A stretch of 5,600 nucleotides of DNA from Deltaproteobacteria bacterium (GCA_020348625.1 CP070752.1:1471707-1477306), one strand, 5' to 3'; positions 1 through 5,600 are shown, counted from the stretch's first letter. Notes: generated by a model not told the origin, from the sequence alone. Numbers and translations: made by a program.

Positions 1-453
1 CCCATCGTCATGTTGACTGCCAAGGGTGAGGAGGCAGACATCGTAACGGGCCTGGAGATCGGTGCAGACGATTACATAACCAAACCGTTCAGCCCACGGG
101 TTCTGGTTGCTCGAGTTAAGGCTGTTCTTCGAAGAAAGGTAAAAGAGCCCCCGGATAACACATCGGTTCTTCACATTCACGATGTCGAAATCCATCCCGG
201 ACGTCGTGAAGTTCTAGTAAATGGGGAGCCGGTCCAATTGACGTTCACTGAATTCGGTATACTCAACTTCCTGGCCCGAAGACCGGGATGGGTCTTTACC
301 CGATCACAGATTGTGGATGCAGTTCGAGGCGACGACTACTTTGTCACCGATCGCTCAGTAGATGTTCAGATCGTTGGTCTACGAAAGAAACTGGGTCCGG
401 CCGGCACCGATATCGAAACGGTCCGGGGAGTAGGGTACCGATTCAGGGACTAA
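1..453 (+). CDS. phoB: Phosphate-regulon-type response regulator PhoB (5' end missing)
   Basis: This is an OmpR/PhoB-family DNA-binding response regulator, the cytoplasmic partner of the kinase that follows. The frame is open from base 1, so the true start lies upstream. The visible 150 residues begin near the end of the receiver domain. The conserved Thr is T6 (in VMLTAKGEE) and the conserved Lys is K28 (in DDYITKPFSP). Their spacing of 22 equals that of T83 and K105 in E. coli PhoB as I recall it, so about 77 residues, including the phosphorylated Asp, are missing. Residues ~52-150 form the winged-helix DNA-binding domain, with LTFTEFGILNFLARRPG, a TDRSVDVQIVGLRKKLG recognition region and the usual ending VRGVGYRF. 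The stop lies 3 bases before the kinase ATG, indicating one operon. PhoB is the best family match, but other OmpR-family members are similar, and phosphate control is inferred. Confidence 0.9.
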   Translation, partial: PIVMLTAKGEEADIVTGLEIGADDYITKPFSPRVLVARVKAVLRRKVKEPPDNTSVLHIHDVEIHPGRREVLVNGEPVQLTFTEFGILNFLARRPGWVFTRSQIVDAVRGDDYFVTDRSVDVQIVGLRKKLGPAGTDIETVRGVGYRFRD

Positions 454-456
454 CCG

Positions 457-2232
457 ATGGCTAAGAATAGACGGTTGCTCTGGCAACTCTTTCCCTCCTA
501 TCTATTCGTTATCCTCATATCCCTGCTCGTAGTAACGTGGTTTGCGTCAAGATCGCTCAGACATTTTTTTATCGAGCAAACCACCTCAGACCTGGAAACC
601 CGAGCACGTCTTTTAGAGGCACAGATCCGGGAGTATCTCGACCCCCTCAATACAGAAGCCATGGATCTCTGGTGCAAAAGAACCTGCAAACATGCCTTCA
701 CTCGTGTCACAATCGTGCTGCCGTCCGGCAAGGTGATTGCTGATTCCGAGGATGACCCGGCCACCATGGATACCCACGTTGATCGCCCCGAATTCATTGA
801 GGCACTGAGGGGCAAAGCAGGCTCTTCTGTACGGTATAGCCGGACTCTTGAAAAAGACATGATGTATGTGGGGGTACCCATCAAATCAAATGACCAGATC
901 CTCGCGGTGATCCGAACGTCCGTCCCGGTGAGTGCTATAGACGTTGCCCTCAAGGATGTTCAAGGCAAAATCATTCTCGGGGGTCTCATTATCGCATGTC
1001 TGGCAGCAGGCCTGAGTCTGCTGATCTCACGCCGTGTTACGTATCCCATTGAACAGCTGAGGCGATGGGCGGAATCCATTGCCGATGGAAGAGTTCCATT
1101 GAAACCGCCGATTGATGGCTCAAAGGAGGTTAGGGGCCTATCCGCTGCAATGGATCACATGATAACGCAGCTCAGTGAGCGTATAGACACCATCCAGCGG
1201 CAGAGAAACGAGATGGAGGGCATGCTCTCCAGCATGGTTGAAGGGGTCATTGCGGTTGACACTGAAGAGCGGATTATCAGCATGAATCTGGCAGCCGCTC
1301 ATATGTTCTCATGCGAGCCCGATAAGGCACAGGGCAGAAGCATACAAGAGGCGATAAGGAACCCGCCTTTGCACCGCTTTATTTCCAGTACCCTTGCCAG
1401 CAAAGAACCGGTGGAAAAGGACCTCGTTGTATATTCCGATGGCGAGCGAATCTTAAACGGACACGGTACGATGCTCCGGGACGCCGAGGGAAATCGTACC
1501 GGGGCGATTGTGGTGCTTAATGACGTAACTCGGCTCTGGCGGCTCGAAAATATCCGGCGCGACTTCGTTTCCAATGTGTCGCACGAAATAAGAACGCCAA
1601 TCACAGCAATTAAGGGTTTTGTAGAGACCCTTCGAAATGGATCGCTGCAAAAACCAGAAGATAGTAAGCGGTTTCTGGAAATCATCGAAAAGCACGTTGA
1701 TCGGCTGGAATACATTATAGAGGATCTCCTGAGCCTATCCAGGATCGAACGGGATGTTGAAAGGGGATCTATCTCCCTCGAAGAAGCTCCCCTAAGAGGC
1801 CTGCTCTTGTCAGCCATCCAGGTTTGCGAACCCATGGCAGTACCTAAAGACATCAAGATTCAGCTCTCCTGTAACGAAACCCTCGTGGCAGAAGTGAACT
1901 CCGCTCTTCTGGAGCAGGCCGTAGTTAATTTCCTTGACAATGCAATCAAGTATAGCGATGAAGGCGATACGATCCAGGTCAAGGCCACGCAGATTGACGC
2001 GGAAATCATCATCAGCGTGACCGACCACGGTTGCGGCATCGAAAAGGAACACGTGCCGCGCCTGTTTGAACGCTTCTACCGTGTAGACAAAGCACGAAGC
2101 AGGGACATGGGCGGCACAGGGCTTGGACTTGCGATTGTCAAACACATAGTCCAAGCCCACGGCGGCCGTGTGTCAGTGGAGAGCACCCCTGGAAAAGGAA
2201 GCGTCTTTTCGATTCACCTTCCAAAACCGTAA
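457..2232 (+). CDS. phoR: PhoR-type sensor histidine kinase (TM-sensor-TM-HAMP-PAS-HisKA-HATPase)
   Basis: This membrane sensor kinase autophosphorylates on His and passes the phosphate to the preceding regulator. It is 591 residues long. TM1 is at ~12-30 and TM2 at ~171-190, flanking a periplasmic domain of ~140 residues of PAS/Cache-like character (VTIVLPSGKVIADSED near 84-99, RPEFIEALRG near 110-119). HAMP spans ~190-243 and PAS ~250-360. The HisKA H-box has His376 in SHEIRTP. The HATPase follows, with its N-box at N491-N495 (NFLDN), G1 box D523-G527 (DHGCG), F-box near LFERFYR and G2 box GGTGLGLA near 552-559. All catalytic residues are present. A weak Shine-Dalgarno sequence (AGGGA, 445-449) sits inside the end of the regulator gene, so coupled translation is likely. 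The large sensor resembles Bacillus PhoR more than E. coli PhoR. Cys73 and Cys77 in the sensor are unusual. The actual ligand or signal cannot be read from the sequence. Confidence 0.93.
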   Translation: MAKNRRLLWQLFPSYLFVILISLLVVTWFASRSLRHFFIEQTTSDLETRARLLEAQIREYLDPLNTEAMDLWCKRTCKHAFTRVTIVLPSGKVIADSEDDPATMDTHVDRPEFIEALRGKAGSSVRYSRTLEKDMMYVGVPIKSNDQILAVIRTSVPVSAIDVALKDVQGKIILGGLIIACLAAGLSLLISRRVTYPIEQLRRWAESIADGRVPLKPPIDGSKEVRGLSAAMDHMITQLSERIDTIQRQRNEMEGMLSSMVEGVIAVDTEERIISMNLAAAHMFSCEPDKAQGRSIQEAIRNPPLHRFISSTLASKEPVEKDLVVYSDGERILNGHGTMLRDAEGNRTGAIVVLNDVTRLWRLENIRRDFVSNVSHEIRTPITAIKGFVETLRNGSLQKPEDSKRFLEIIEKHVDRLEYIIEDLLSLSRIERDVERGSISLEEAPLRGLLLSAIQVCEPMAVPKDIKIQLSCNETLVAEVNSALLEQAVVNFLDNAIKYSDEGDTIQVKATQIDAEIIISVTDHGCGIEKEHVPRLFERFYRVDKARSRDMGGTGLGLAIVKHIVQAHGGRVSVESTPGKGSVFSIHLPKP

Positions 2233-2250
2233 AACGCTCTCTTGAGAGCG
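2231..2250 (-). terminator. Intrinsic-terminator-like hairpin on the minus strand
   Basis: CGCTCT (2235-2240) pairs with AGAGCG (2245-2250) around a CTTG loop, and the closing C-G of the loop could add a seventh pair. Read on the minus strand, the hairpin is followed directly by TTTT (AAAA at 2231-2234 on the + strand), which is the order expected of a rho-independent terminator. Read on the + strand, the sequence after it (GGAGTC) has no T-run, so it is a poor terminator for phoR, although it could protect the 3' end of that mRNA. The T-run of four is short. Confidence 0.4.
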
Positions 2251-2254
2251 GGAG

Positions 2255-2347
2255 TCAATCGGCTGGCCTTTCCGCTGCCGCATGTTCTCGCCGAACCTCA
2301 GCTTCGCAGAAACCATTCAGTTCAAATATCCGACGCGATTTCCTCAT
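2255..2347 (-). CDS. Speculative 30-residue small protein, minus strand
   Basis: I do not recognise this ORF. It starts at ATG 2347-2345, runs for 30 codons and stops at TGA 2257-2255, five bases before the terminator-like hairpin. The peptide begins MRKSRRIFELNG and ends in a charged, Ala-rich, probably helical stretch. A Shine-Dalgarno match AAGGAG (2366-2361) lies 13 bases upstream, which is long. The same site is spaced ideally (6 bases) from another ATG at 2354-2352, in a different frame, which gives only a 10-residue peptide (MQDEEIASDI, stop 2324-2322) overlapping this ORF. That arrangement could be a leader ORF or chance. No clear minus-strand promoter was found. The order ribosome site, ORF, hairpin, T-run is the only support. 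It may instead be a small RNA or nothing. Confidence 0.2.
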   Translation of the reverse strand: MRKSRRIFELNGFCEAEVRREHAAAERPAD

Positions 2348-2361
2348 CTTGCATGGTCGTC

Positions 2362-2376
2362 TCCTTGACACAAGGA
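2362..2376. repeat. Inverted repeat over the -35 box (possible operator)
   Basis: TCCTTG (2362-2367) and CAAGGA (2371-2376) are perfect 6-base inverted arms around ACA. The repeat contains the whole candidate -35 hexamer, so a protein bound here would affect RNA polymerase. The left arm also overlaps the minus-strand Shine-Dalgarno match. I know of no specific regulator for this sequence. Confidence 0.3.
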
Positions 2377-2393
2377 CGGCTTTATCCTATTTT
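2365..2393 (+). promoter_or_regulatory. Candidate sigma70-type promoter for the acyl-CoA synthetase subunit gene
   Basis: A perfect -35 hexamer TTGACA (2365-2370) is followed after exactly 17 bases by TATTTT (2388-2393), which matches the -10 consensus at four of six positions including the two first and the last base. Transcription would start near 2400 and leave a leader of about 105 bases before the TTG start at 2505. This fits a transcription unit separate from phoBR. It is a sequence match only. Confidence 0.45.
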
Positions 2394-2409
2394 CCCTTAC
2401 CTGAAGGGA
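2393..2409. repeat. Inverted repeat at the predicted transcription start (possible operator or 5' hairpin)
   Basis: TCCCTT (2393-2398) and AAGGGA (2404-2409) are perfect 6-base arms around ACCTG. The repeat begins at the last base of the candidate -10 box. Its arms resemble those of the repeat at 2362-2376, and the two centres are 32 bases apart, close to three turns of DNA. It could be a second binding site for the same regulator, or a hairpin at the 5' end of the mRNA. Confidence 0.3.
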
Positions 2410-2492
2410 CTCCCTGTTGGCTGATTCGCATGGATTGAATAGGGCTCTCCCCTGATTAAACGATTTCGGTTTTCCATAAGCAAGAATACACA

Positions 2493-2498
2493 AGGAGG
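2493..2498 (+). promoter_or_regulatory. Shine-Dalgarno site that fixes a TTG start
   Basis: AGGAGG lies 6 bases before the TTG at 2505. The match is near perfect, and the codons after TTG (AHKLDKFFEPKSVAIIG) give the normal N-terminus of the CoA-binding domain. The next in-frame ATG is far inside that domain, so TTG is the right start. Confidence 0.85.
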
Positions 2499-2504
2499 AA
2501 GGCT

Positions 2505-3911
2505 TTGGCTCACAAACTCGACAAGTTCTTCGAACCGAAAAGTGTTGCTATCATCGGTGCGTCTGCAACACCCCACAAACCAGGAAACGATGTCCTTCAA
2601 AACATCCTGGCCAATGAATATTCCGGTAAGCTGTATCTCGTCAACCCGAAAGGTGGTGAGATCGAGGGCATAAAGGTCTACGGTTCTGTTCAGGAACTCC
2701 CCGAGGGAATTGACCTTGCCATCGTTATTCTCCCTGCCAATGCAAATCCCCAGGCGATTAGGGAATGCGCTGCCAGGGGGATCAGGGCCGTCGTGCTCGC
2801 CGCTGGCGGGTTTGCAGAGGTAGACAGCATCGGAAAGGCCTTGCAAGAAGACCTAATAAGTGCAGTGCGTGAAACCGGGGTCAGGGTCATCGGCCCCAAT
2901 ACCTCCGGGCATACCTCCACGCCGCACCACTTTACCTCGAGCTTCTTCCCCCTCGGCAAGATACCCGGGGGAAACATATCCTATATCGCTCAAACCGGCA
3001 ACTTCGCCACCCACACCATGCGCTACATAAAGTCAGCGGAGCATTTCGGTGTGGCCCCTGTAGTAGGATTGGGCAACAAAGTAGATGTGGATGAGACAGA
3101 TGTGCTCGAGTACTATGGCGAGGACCCCGAGACCAGGGCGATCTTTATCTACCTGGAGAGCCTCAAGAGACCAAAGCGGTTCCTGGAGGTTGCCAGTGAG
3201 GTAACGCGCGTCAAACCGGTCATGCTTCTTAAAGGAGGAAGCACCATGGAAGGTTCCCGGGCTGCTGTGGCCCACACAGCGGCTTTGACCTCCGATGATC
3301 GCCTCATCGACGCCATTTTGAAAAGGGCGGGGATTACCCGAATCTATGAATACTCCCATTTGTTTCTCACTGCCAAGGCCCTTTCCGTCATGCCCCTTCC
3401 CAGGGGAAACCGGGTGAGCTTGCTGGCTCCATCCGGCGCTATGCTCGTTACCTTGACCGACCTGTGCCATCGGGATCTGGATCTCCGAATTCCCGATCTT
3501 GAGGATCGAAGCCGCAAACGTCTGCAGGAGATCAGTCCGCCCTATATCCAAATGCGGAATCCCGTTGACATCTGGGCCAGCGCGGTCGTTAACGGCGTGG
3601 AATACGCATATCGGGAAGGGATGGAGGCTGTTCTGAAAGACCCGAATATCGACGCTGTCGTGCCCATATTGATGCTCACCGATGAGACCGGGGTCCCGCC
3701 GCTCGACTTCATCGTTGATCTAGCCAATCGCTATCCCGAAAAGCCGATTTACATTTCCTTTAGCGGGGAGAAAAAGCACATGGATGCGGCCAAGGCCTTC
3801 CTCGAGCCTCAAGGGGTGCCCACGTTCCCCTTAGTCGAAGAACCCTTTGAGATACTCAGCATCCTGGCCCGGTGCAGGGTGGCTATGGAGCGACAGGCAA
3901 CGCAAGAATGA
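2505..3911 (+). CDS. Acyl-CoA synthetase (ADP/NDP-forming) alpha subunit, CoA-binding
   Basis: Enzymes of this superfamily convert acyl-CoA + ADP + phosphate to acid + CoA + ATP, or run the reverse. This 468-residue protein has the alpha-subunit layout. Domain 1 is a Rossmann CoA-binding domain (~8-135; IIGASATPHKPGN, then GPNTSG). Domain 2 is succinyl-CoA-ligase-like (~150-290). Domain 5 is at ~300-460 (NPVD at 352-355). His257, in AVAHTAAL, aligns with the phosphohistidine of archaeal ADP-forming acetyl-CoA synthetase, and Glu218 (YLESL) with its stabilising Glu; as I recall, the archaeal numbers are the same. The length is normal for a stand-alone alpha subunit. The ATP-grasp beta subunit needed to bind nucleotide is not in the window. 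Motifs are atypical: GPNT instead of the usual GPNC, and AQTGNFAT instead of SQSGA. The acyl substrate is unknown. Translation starts at TTG. It is probably transcribed separately from phoR. Confidence 0.87.
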   Translation: MAHKLDKFFEPKSVAIIGASATPHKPGNDVLQNILANEYSGKLYLVNPKGGEIEGIKVYGSVQELPEGIDLAIVILPANANPQAIRECAARGIRAVVLAAGGFAEVDSIGKALQEDLISAVRETGVRVIGPNTSGHTSTPHHFTSSFFPLGKIPGGNISYIAQTGNFATHTMRYIKSAEHFGVAPVVGLGNKVDVDETDVLEYYGEDPETRAIFIYLESLKRPKRFLEVASEVTRVKPVMLLKGGSTMEGSRAAVAHTAALTSDDRLIDAILKRAGITRIYEYSHLFLTAKALSVMPLPRGNRVSLLAPSGAMLVTLTDLCHRDLDLRIPDLEDRSRKRLQEISPPYIQMRNPVDIWASAVVNGVEYAYREGMEAVLKDPNIDAVVPILMLTDETGVPPLDFIVDLANRYPEKPIYISFSGEKKHMDAAKAFLEPQGVPTFPLVEEPFEILSILARCRVAMERQATQE

Positions 3912-4051
3912 ATTTGCATGCAGCAAGCTGCCTGGGAATTATCAAAGTGAAGACAGGAGCCAGGTCGTAAAGAGCCATGCCGTGGCAGCCCTTCGTCCTT
4001 GGAGAATAAAATATAAGCTTTTACTGTACACCCTTCCCTTAGATGTAGTAT

Positions 4052-4106
4052 CCTGTATTGTAAAATACCGTAATCCGATGTCCTGTGCCTGAGGACGGGA
4101 TACAGG
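4052..4106 (+). other. Structured leader region upstream of ridA
   Basis: CCTGTAT (4052-4058) is complementary to ATACAGG (4100-4106). Inside that pair, GTCCT (4080-4084) pairs with AGGAC (4092-4096). A further hairpin, GTATT (4055-4059) with AATAC (4064-4068) around a GTAA loop, would compete with the outer pairing, so two alternative folds are possible. The Shine-Dalgarno of ridA begins 15 bases after this element. It matches no riboswitch class I recognise. The rest of the 220-base gap (3912-4131) shows no convincing gene. Confidence 0.25.
4061..4066 (+). promoter_or_regulatory. Weak candidate -10 box for ridA
   Basis: TAAAAT matches the -10 consensus at five of six positions. No good -35 sequence lies at 16-18 bases upstream; the nearest are TTAGAT (4039-4044) and, for a different -10 (TGTAGT, 4044-4049), TTTACT (4020-4025). 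A promoter somewhere in 4015-4070 is likely, since ridA is 220 bases from the preceding gene, but the exact site is not established. Confidence 0.22.
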
Positions 4107-4131
4107 GGCGATCTTTCTCATGGAGGTAACA

Positions 4132-4515
4132 ATGGCGGAGAAAAGGGCCTTTGAAACGAACAAGGCAGCGGTTTTGGGGGGACCTTACTCACAGGCAACC
4201 ATTCATAGTGGTATAATCTATTTATCTGGCCAAGGACCGTTAGATCCGCGGACAAACCAGGTTGTGCCTGGGACCATTGAGCAGGAAACGAAATTGACGA
4301 TGGAAAATATCCGCATTATCTTAGAAGAAACCGGCTCCTCCTTAGACAAGGTTCTACAGGTGACTGCATATTTGGCAAATATAAGGGAGTATGGCCGGTT
4401 CAACGAGGTGTACAGAACATATTTCCCCGTAAACCCGCCTGCACGATCCTGCATCCAGGCAGCCAGACTGCCTTTTGACATTCGGATTGAGATCGATGCC
4501 ATTGCCTATATTTAA
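4132..4515 (+). CDS. ridA: RidA-family reactive enamine/imine deaminase
   Basis: RidA (YjgF/YER057c/UK114 family) proteins are small cytoplasmic homotrimers that hydrolyse reactive enamines and imines such as 2-aminoacrylate, which otherwise damage PLP enzymes. This one is 127 residues, the usual length. It has the N-terminal GPYSQA motif (17-22), LSGQGPLDP (31-39), and the signature PPARSCIQAARLP with Arg105, the residue that binds the substrate carboxylate, plus Cys107 and Glu120 at the E. coli RidA positions as I recall them. I chose ATG 4132 because GGAGGT (4122-4127) is a good Shine-Dalgarno for it. The in-frame ATG at 4120 overlaps that site and would add four atypical residues. Flanking gaps of 220 and 121 bases suggest a single-gene unit. 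Archetypal activity is likely, though some family members act in other pathways. Confidence 0.93.
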   Translation: MAEKRAFETNKAAVLGGPYSQATIHSGIIYLSGQGPLDPRTNQVVPGTIEQETKLTMENIRIILEETGSSLDKVLQVTAYLANIREYGRFNEVYRTYFPVNPPARSCIQAARLPFDIRIEIDAIAYI

Positions 4516-4568
4516 CGTGTTTCTGTAGCTCTTTCCAACAACTAACTCACAAAGTAATACTGACATTT

Positions 4569-4586
4569 GAGGCATGCTTGCCTTTT
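4569..4586 (+). terminator. Weak intrinsic terminator candidate after ridA
   Basis: AGGCA (4570-4574) pairs with TGCCT (4579-4583) around TGCT, with a possible extra G-T pair at the base (4569 with 4584). It ends in a run of four T (4583-4586). It lies about 55 bases after the ridA stop. The short stem and short T-run make it weak, and it might be an operator-like inverted repeat for the next gene instead. No clear promoter was found in the 121-base gap. Confidence 0.3.
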
Positions 4587-4636
4587 GGCGTCTGGAATGG
4601 GCAACCGGGCTTCAGTTACAATAAGGTAAAAGGATC

Positions 4637-5600
4637 ATGGATAGTACCAATAGGAAAACGAGGATTCTACGGTTTGTCTGGGGAATCATCCCTTGGATAA
4701 TAGTAGCCCTTATTGTGGTCTTTATTGTGACCTTAGGCGGCCGAATCTCGGAAAAGAAGGCACGCATTGAGAAGGAGAAAAGGGCTGCAATGATACAAGA
4801 GGTGGCAGCCGTAAGGGTCATTACTCTTACCCTTAAGCCAGAGCGGTTGGTAGACAAGATCAATCTACCCGCACAGGTGGAGCCGTACAAGGATGTTTGG
4901 GTAAAGGCTGAGGTTTCCGGTCAGGTGGTCGAGGTCCTGGTTGAAGAGGGACAGAACATCGAAAAGGGAGAGCTGATTATCCAGCTCGACGATCGGGATT
5001 ACAGGAATCGCCTCGCTCGCATCGAGGCCAACTCCAAACTGGCCGAACTCACCTACAATCGAACTGACGCCCTGGTCAAAAAGCAACTTGCAGCCCCGAG
5101 CAAGCTCGATGAGATTGAGGCCCAGTTGAAGGACCTGACTGCCCAGCACAATGAGGCCAAGCTGGCATTGAGCCGCACCAGTATCGCTACTCCGCTTTCA
5201 TCCGTGCTTAATGAGATAAAGGCCAAAAAAGGAGACTTTGTGGGTGTAGGGGATCCGGTGGCCCAGATCCTCGAGATAGATCCGGTCAAGGTTACCGTGG
5301 GAGTGCCAGAGAGCGACGTGGCCTCTATCTTCGACCTGAGAGAGGCTGATGTAATCATCGAGGCCTTGGGGAAACGCACAGTGAAGGGGAAGAAGATCTT
5401 TCTTTCACGTCAACCCAGGACTCTTTCTCGACTCTTTGAACTGGAACTCAAGGTCCCAAACCCGGATGGTCGTATCCTGCCAGGCATGTTCGCCCGGGCG
5501 GAGCTGGTAAGGCACGTCTTCAACAGAGCCCTGTCCGTTCCTTTGTATGCCATTATCACAGAGGGAGATGAGCGCTTTGTCTTTCTGGAGAAAGAAGGCC
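4637..5600 (+). CDS. RND-type efflux membrane fusion protein / periplasmic adaptor (3' end missing)
   Basis: Such adaptors (HlyD/AcrA family) link an inner-membrane pump to an outer-membrane channel. The frame is open from ATG 4637 to the window end, giving 321 residues; typical members are ~350-420. A TM anchor at ~13-34 (WGIIPWIIVALIVVFIV) follows a basic N-terminus, and there is no lipobox. A charged linker (36-55) leads to the first lipoyl half, VKAEVSGQVVEVLVEEGQ (89-106) ending LIIQLDD. A compact alpha hairpin (~122-178), the second lipoyl half (181-212), a beta-barrel (~215-290) and the membrane-proximal motif VPNPDGRILPGMFARAEL (273-290) follow. Possible ribosome sites are AAGGT (4623-4627, 9 bases away) and AAGG (4630-4633, 3 bases away). 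The pump gene presumably lies downstream, so the substrate is unknown. The second lipoyl half reads TSIATPLSSV, where the usual AP and Gly are replaced. Confidence 0.9.
   Translation, partial: MDSTNRKTRILRFVWGIIPWIIVALIVVFIVTLGGRISEKKARIEKEKRAAMIQEVAAVRVITLTLKPERLVDKINLPAQVEPYKDVWVKAEVSGQVVEVLVEEGQNIEKGELIIQLDDRDYRNRLARIEANSKLAELTYNRTDALVKKQLAAPSKLDEIEAQLKDLTAQHNEAKLALSRTSIATPLSSVLNEIKAKKGDFVGVGDPVAQILEIDPVKVTVGVPESDVASIFDLREADVIIEALGKRTVKGKKIFLSRQPRTLSRLFELELKVPNPDGRILPGMFARAELVRHVFNRALSVPLYAIITEGDERFVFLEKEG

Noticed and set aside
1299..1856. 185-codon open frame on the minus strand inside phoR
   Set aside because: It is antisense to the catalytic core of a fully conserved kinase, and its Ser/Arg-rich translation shows no domain. 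It is a shadow of the coding frame.
2242..2424. 60-codon + strand frame starting with TTG after phoR
   Set aside because: The TTG lies in the loop of the hairpin at 2235-2250, has no convincing ribosome site, and the product resembles nothing. It also runs through the candidate promoter.
3033..3551. 172-codon open frame on the minus strand inside the synthetase gene
   Set aside because: It is antisense to conserved enzyme sequence, with no recognisable domain and no ribosome site.
3920..3931. Hairpin GCAG-CAAG-CTGC just after the synthetase stop as a terminator
   Set aside because: The stem is only four bases and no T-run follows.
3847..4092. + strand 81-codon frame overlapping the end of the synthetase gene
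   Set aside because: TTG start, no Shine-Dalgarno, and the overlap is with conserved sequence in another frame.
4120..4122. Earlier in-frame ATG as the ridA start
   Set aside because: Its G is the first base of the GGAGGT ribosome site used by ATG 4132, and it has no good site of its own.
3942..4163. Minus-strand 73-codon frame across the ridA leader
   Set aside because: No ribosome site precedes its possible ATG codons, it overlaps the ridA start, and the product has no recognisable features.
4617..4622. TACAAT as the -10 box for the efflux adaptor gene
   Set aside because: Transcription would begin at about the ribosome site, a few bases before the ATG, and there is no good -35 sequence.
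1..5600. Mobile elements, CRISPR arrays, tRNA or rRNA genes, toxin-antitoxin or defence cassettes
   Set aside because: I saw no transposase, integrase, direct-repeat array, RNA gene signature or defence-type protein on either strand.

Overview
The window holds five protein-coding genes, all on the + strand, plus regulatory DNA and one speculative small minus-strand gene. Both ends are cut inside a gene. The proteins resemble those of anaerobic, Gram-negative Desulfobacterota (formerly Deltaproteobacteria). The clues are a PhoB regulator with the recognition-domain wording 'DAVRGDDY…TDRSVDVQIVGLRKKLG', a PhoR with a large periplasmic sensor, an ADP-forming acyl-CoA synthetase alpha subunit, and an RND-type membrane fusion protein. 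This placement is inference from protein character, not from any search.

Region 1 (1-2232) is a phoB-phoR two-component operon. The response regulator lacks its first ~77 residues because of the window edge. It is followed after 3 bases by a complete PhoR-type kinase with TM, periplasmic sensor, TM, HAMP, PAS, HisKA and HATPase parts. No pst, phoU or phosphatase gene lies in the window, so phosphate as the signal is inferred from the family only.

Region 2 (2233-2504) is a 272-base intergenic stretch with more structure than expected. On the + strand it has a candidate sigma70 promoter (TTGACA, 17 bases, TATTTT). Two inverted repeats sit over the -35 box and just after the -10 box. A strong Shine-Dalgarno sequence then precedes the TTG start of the next gene. 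On the minus strand there is an independent series: Shine-Dalgarno, short ORFs, and a GC-rich hairpin followed by TTTT.

Region 3 (2505-3911) encodes an alpha subunit (domains 1, 2 and 5) of an NDP-forming acyl-CoA synthetase. It keeps the phosphorylatable His257 and Glu218, but no ATP-grasp beta subunit is nearby. Region 4 (3912-4515) is a 220-base leader with nested complementarity, followed by a full-length RidA-type enamine/imine deaminase with the key Arg105. Region 5 (4516-5600) is a short spacer with a weak terminator, then the first 321 codons of an inner-membrane-anchored periplasmic adaptor of an efflux pump.

The genes after phoBR look like separate transcription units with unrelated jobs: acyl-CoA energy conservation, clearance of reactive enamines, and efflux. 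I found no mobile element, CRISPR array, tRNA or rRNA, and no convincing new defence or metabolic system. The points most worth checking are the minus-strand mini-gene with its overlapping promoter/operator region, and the stand-alone, motif-divergent synthetase subunit.
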